A stretch of DNA of 64,000 nucleotides. Source: Aselliscus stoliczkanus. Taxonomy: Eukaryota > Chordata > Mammalia > Chiroptera > Hipposideridae. Under the pieces are notes generated by a model, which made no database searches, was not told where the DNA came from, and saw only the letters and a program-made list of their open reading frames with translations. How positions within the stretch are numbered: position 1 is the stretch's first letter; the number at the start of each line of letters is the position of its first letter. The stretch lies in contig CM066732.1 of NCBI GenBank assembly GCA_033961575.1, positions 93,177,187 to 93,241,186 on the forward strand, written 5' to 3'. The position numbers and the translations under genes are program-made. This document shows, piece by piece, positions 59,704 through 64,000 of the stretch.

Positions 59704-62125
59704 TACTATCTTTTTTTATAGCCTTTGTTTTAAGGTCCATTTTGTCTGGTGTAGGTGTTGCTACCACAGCTTTTTTTTCTTTTTTCCATTTTCATGAAAT
59801 ATCCTTTTCCATCCCTTTATTTTCAGTCCGTATGTTTTCTGTCTGTGTGTTTTTAAATCTGAAGTGAGTGTTTTGTAGGCAGTATATGTAAGGGTCTTGT
59901 TTTCTTATCCATTCAGCTACCCTATCTTTTGATTGGAGCATTTAATACATTTACATTGAAAGTAATTGTTGATAGCTATGTAGTTATTACCATTTGGTTA
60001 TTCATATTTTTTATCATTTTTTTTCTTCTTCCTCTTTTTCTTAAAGAAGTCCCTCTAACATTTCTTGTAATACTAGTTTAATGTTGATGAACTTCTTTTG
60101 CTTTTTCTTGTCTGGGAAGCTCTTCATCTGTCCTTTGATTCTAAATGATAGCCTTTCTGGGTAGAGTAATCTTAGTTGTAGGTCCTTACTTTTCATCACT
60201 TTGAATATTTCTTGCCAATCCATTCTGCCCTGCAAAGTTTGTTGAGAAATCAGCTGACAGTGTTATGGGAGCTCCCTTGCAGGTAATGAATTGCTTTTTT
60301 CTTGCTGCAAGATTCTCTCTGTCTTTAACCTTTGGCATTTTAATTATGATGTGTCTTGATGTGGGCCTCTTTGGGTTTGTCTTGTTTGGGACTCTCCTGG
60401 CTTGTATGTCTACTTCCTTCACCAGGTTAAGGAAGTTTTCTGTCATTATTTCTTCAAATATGCTTTCGATTCCTTGCTCTCTCTCTTCTTCTGGTACCCC
60501 AATGATGTGAATGTTGGTACATTTGATAATGCCCCGGAGGTCCCTTAAAGTATCCTTATTTTTTTGGATTCTTTTTTTTCTTTTTGCTATTTTGATTGGT
60601 TGTTTTCTGCTACCTTAATTTCTAAATCGCTGATTCAGTCCTCTGCTTTATCTAATGTACTGTTGAGTCCTTCTCATTTTATTCTTTATTTTAGTTATTG
60701 TACTCTTCATTTCTGATTGGTTCTTTTTTATGTCTTCTATGTCCTTTTTTTTATGTTTCCTATCTGTTTGATGAATCCTCCCTGAGGATCTTTATAACCA
60801 GTGTTTTGAACTCTGCATCTCATAGATTGTTTGTCTCCATTTTGATTCATTCTCTTTCTGAAGCTTTGTTTTGTTCTTTCATTTGTGACATGTTTCTTTG
60901 TCTCCCCAATTTGGCTGCCTCCCTGTGTTTGTTTCTATGTATTAGGTAATGATGTTATGTCTTCCGGTCTTGGTAAAGTGGCCTTATGTAGTAGGTGTGC
61001 TGTGGGGCCCAGAGGCGCAGTTTCCCTGGTCACCTGAGCCAAGTGCTCCAGGTGTGTCCCTTGTGTGGGTTTCAGGTGCTCTCCTGTTATAGTTGAGCTT
61101 TGGTTACTGTATGCACGTCAATGGAGGGATTGAACCCTAGGCTGATTGGTTGTGAGGACTGGCTGTGACTACAGCAGAGGAGGTATAGTTCATGCGCTTA
61201 CCCTATAGAGCAGTAATCACTTTAGCAGGGCTCTAGTGTCTGCCCCATCTGTCTTTAGGGTTTGTTACCTGCAGAGGAAGCTGTGTGGTGCTCTGGCTTG
61301 GTCTGAAGCCAGCCACCAGGTGTGCCAGCCCTGTGGCATACTGGGAGGGGCCCTGCTTCAGGCCAAGTCCTGCTGTAGCTTGTGTCTTGCCTGGGGCCAT
61401 CTGGCATGAGCCACAAAACAATCCACAGGTGACAGCCACTGGGTCAGTCTTGGAGATGCCTGGGAGACACAAAGGCGCAAACCAAGGCTGGCTGCCACTA
61501 ATGCTGAGCAAGCATTATGGGCCCTACTGAGGCCAGATGCTGCTTCTTTGGAGTTTGTGAACTTTTGAGAGATTTTGGGCAAGTTTGCAGCATGAGCCAT
61601 GACATGCCAATTGTATGGAAAAGCCACTGGAAGCAGCTTGGGTGTTCCAAAAATTGGGTAGGATGGGGTCTCAGGGAATCACCAGGGCAGGTCAAACAGT
61701 GTTATCCAGATTAATGGAAACTTGGATATGGCAGCACCTGCATCTGCACACTGGGTCGGAGGAGGGCTCAACAAAGAAATAATGGCTTCTGTCAATACTT
61801 CTAAGAGAAAGCTGCCCCTCCAGACCTCACCCTAAGCCACACAATTCAGTTCCTCCCTATAAGTCCCTGGTACCTTTTTAGCTGCTGACCTAGTGCTGGA
61901 ACTCAGAGCAAGTGAGTCCATCAGTGAGTAAGTCCATGCACAAGTCCTTTAAAAGTAACTCCTGAGACTTCAAGAGAGCCCTCTGTCTCACTCAGCCATA
62001 ATCTCCTCTGGTTTTCACAGCCAGAAATTGTGGGAGCTTCTCTTCCCAGCACTAAAACCATGGGCTGGACATCCTATTGTGGGGCTGGGACCCCTTTATG
62101 ACTCCAGAGGAACCTCCATAGATGA
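59704..62125 (-). repeat. HAL1/L1-type LINE, antisense, with ORF1 remnant
   Basis: Minus-strand frames 60186-60446 and 60041-60235 encode L1 ORF1p-type sequence (IMTENFLNLVKEVD, RPTSRHIIIKMPKVKD, then LLYPERLSFRIKG). They are in different frames around 60190-60235, so the ORF is frameshifted. Sequence from 60720 to about 62125 has the GC-richer character of the 5' UTR of this element type (CACCTGAGCCAAGTGCTCCA). ORF1-type sequence with little ORF2 suggests HAL1 or an old L1; the exact subfamily is uncertain. Confidence 0.65.
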
Positions 62126-62137
62126 CATATCCCTCCG

Positions 62138-62825
62138 CTTTTTTTTTTTTTCTGTCCTAAATTGTTTAGTAGGTAAGAATTTTACAAACATTACTCATAT
62201 TAGCAGTAACAGTGGAGCTGGAGGGGTACTGTGCCTTCTCCAAGCTGCACAGTGAGAACCACCAATAGTATGGTGGAACTCATGGCTTTTTCCAAGGCCA
62301 CAGCTCTTGCGGCCTACAGGTGCCAGCCCTCACATCTCCCTGTGCTTAAAAACTGGTTTGATGATCCACTGGGTGTCAGGATTCTGTCTGATAGCTTTAT
62401 GGAATGGATCAAGGAGGATAACCTCAAAGAATGTGTATGTGGAATCATGACCAATCCAGTAAGAATTCAGGACTCTCAGAATACCACAGTGGCATCCAGC
62501 TTGCTCCTTGGCAATGGACTGAAAGTTTCAAGCAAACGTAACACCATGATGGACAGGCTTGCCATAGGTCGCACCCTTAGGAAGTGGTCATTTGGGGCCA
62601 TCAGGGCACACATGAATCCAATATATGATATAAACTTGTTTGGCCTTGTAGCCACGCCTGTGCACTTTATGGGGCCAGGTCAGGCTGGGGGTCCTGGGGA
62701 GCGCTGAGAGCTGGCAGTACTGCCAGCAGTGCACTCTGAGAAGAAATCGCATTATATTGGACTACTTCTTCTTCCATAGCTCCTGGATGTACTACTTGTA
62801 AGCACCCATCTTGGCTTATCTGATG
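62138..62825 (-). pseudogene. RPL15: RPL15 processed pseudogene
   Basis: Minus-strand intronless copy of the 60S ribosomal protein L15 mRNA. It includes a 5' UTR piece (CAGCCATCAGATAAGCCAAG), ATG at 62807-62809 and MGAYK then a stop, [62 protein letters not shown]-type decay at the C terminus, a 3' UTR with GTTTGTAAAATT and AAACAATTTAGGACAG, and a poly-A tail (T-run 62139-62151). It carries several stops and frameshifts, so it is dead. The 158-codon plus-strand frame at 62231-62707 is its antisense shadow. Confidence 0.93.
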
Positions 62826-63194
62826 GCTGTGGCCAGACCTCCCTCCCAATTTTTAAATGTCACATGTGGGTGTAGGATCTGCCCAGTCCATGTCTCTGCC
62901 CCTCCTACCAGTCTACCAGTCTTGTAAAGGTGGCTTCTCTGAATGTTCTTAGTTGTAGGACTTCAGGAAATTTTCAATTATGGTTGTTCTATAGTTCAGT
63001 TGTAATTCTGATGTTGTCATGAGAGGAGGCAAGCACAGAGTTTACCTACTCTACCATCTTGACCGGATGCTGTATTATACGATTTTTGTGCACCTGTGAA
63101 AGCTGGATCACAGACGAGATGTAAACAAACCTGGCCATTAGTTTGACCCTCTGATTGACTAACTGATGCCAAATAAACAAACACCAAATTTGAG

Positions 63195-63330
63195 AAAACA
63201 GATTGATTATTATGGGAGTTTAAGATGCCTTCAGTCCAGTCCCTCCATTTTATAAATGAGGAAATGGATATATATTTAAAGAGGTAATGTCTTTTTCCAA
63301 AATCCAATGAAGCTAGTTAGCAGTACTGCA
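63195..63330 (-). repeat. MIR SINE remnant
   Basis: Antisense MIR: TCCATTTTATAAATGAGGAA, AGAGGTAATGTCTTTTTCCA and GAAGCTAGTTAGCAG. Confidence 0.6.
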
Positions 63331-63439
63331 TGGAATAGAATTCCCAAGCACTACTCCCAACTTTGTGACTTCTCTGCTACATTCTGTTGACTTATTCAAT
63401 ATTCATATTTGCTTATGCAGTTCCCTTCGCAATGGCTTG

Positions 63440-63790
63440 AGAATCTAAAGCAGGGATTGTCAAACATCTTCTGTAAAGAATCAGAGAGTAAATATCTTCG
63501 GCTCGTGGATCATACAGTCTCTGTCACAACTACTCAACTCACTGCAGCACTAAAGATGCTATAGACAATACATAAGCAAATGGGTGTGTCTGTGTTCCAA
63601 TGAAACTTTATTTATGGACATTGAAATTGCAATTTCTTATTGATTTTCATGTGTCATGAAACATTAAAAAAAATTTTTTTTCAACCATTTAAAAATGTAA
63701 AACTATTCTTAGCTTGCAGACTGAACAAAAATAAGACAGTATGCTAAGTTTTGGCCATAAGCCATAGTTATTAACCATTGGGTTAAATAA
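63440..63790. mobile_element. hAT-like DNA transposon fossil
   Basis: TCTTCTGTAAAGAATCAGAG, CAGTCTCTGTCACAACTACT, GTCTGTGTTCCAATGAAACT and TTTATTTATGGACATTG match a widespread mammalian hAT-type repeat. Confidence 0.6.
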
Positions 63791-63884
63791 CATCTGCACA
63801 CTCCCTATGAAATCTCAGATGTCTGAACCAGATAACAGTTCACTGCTCCAGGTCTTAGTTTCTTTCTTGTTTTTGTGTGCATTT

Positions 63885-64000
63885 TATTTCATTTTTTTGT
63901 TGGTTTCAGGTATATGAAACAACATAATGATTAGACATTTACACCCCTCACAAAGTGATAACCCCCTCAAGTCTACTACCCCCCTGACATCATACACAGC
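63885..64000 (-). repeat. L1 3' UTR end, antisense, running off the window
   Basis: T-rich start, then GGTTTCAGGTATATGAAACA and CCCCTCACAAAGTGATAACC, the inverse of the L1 3' end seen at 57270-57396 (TCACTTTGAGGGGTAAAATG; CACCTGAAAC). Truncated by the window edge. Confidence 0.75.

Noticed and set aside
60265..60510. Plus-strand frame at 60265-60510
   Set aside because: It is the antisense of L1 ORF1-type sequence on the minus strand.
62231..62707. 158-codon plus-strand open frame that looks like a small gene
   Set aside because: It is the exact antisense of the RPL15 processed pseudogene, whose ribosomal protein motifs are readable on the minus strand.

Overview
The window is mammalian nuclear DNA. 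It is AT-rich, has long stretches without genes, and carries one multi-exon gene among ancient L2, MIR, MaLR-type LTR, hAT and mariner fossils plus young LINE-1 and tRNA-derived SINE insertions. The SINE heads (GGCCGGCCGAGTGGCGCGG type and GGCTCAGTTGGTTAAGAG type), the HAL1-like LINE and the mariner MITEs resemble a bat repeat repertoire. Assignment to Chiroptera is an inference from memory of repeat families, not proven here.

Layout. Positions 1-32300 hold no host gene that I can support. They contain L2 and MIR remnants, several LTR remnants, SINEs with clear target-site duplications, a palindromic mariner MITE and three repeat-poor patches that may be conserved non-coding elements (about 9120-9990, 22000-22180 and 30180-30480). 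Positions about 32336-44760 (+ strand) hold a complete TMCO5A-type gene, encoding a C-terminally anchored coiled-coil membrane protein. I traced ten coding exons by homology, splice sites and matching codon phases, plus a probable upstream 5' exon. The spliced frame from the position of the usual start to the stop is 287 codons plus stop, against 288 residues as I recall the human protein. There is no internal stop or frameshift. The usual ATG reads GTG, but an upstream in-frame ATG on the 5' exon could replace it.

Positions 44760-64000 again lack active host genes. They hold a CTCF-like site, two antisense L1 remnants (one interrupted by a mariner MITE), a young 5'-truncated L1 with a nearly open ORF2 (about 53785-57445), more SINEs, an antisense HAL1/L1-type element (about 59704-62125), an RPL15 processed pseudogene on the minus strand (62138-62825), a hAT fossil, and an antisense L1 3' end that runs off the window.

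TMCO5A in human lies on 15q14 in a gene-poor interval between MEIS2 and SPRED1. The sparse gene content and candidate regulatory patches fit that setting, but the synteny cannot be checked from this window. I found no convincing undescribed coding system. The most interesting items are the TMCO5A start-codon change, the long-form SINE with an internal roughly 20-bp repeat array and its relation to the short SINEs, and a near-perfect MITE hairpin in a TMCO5A intron.
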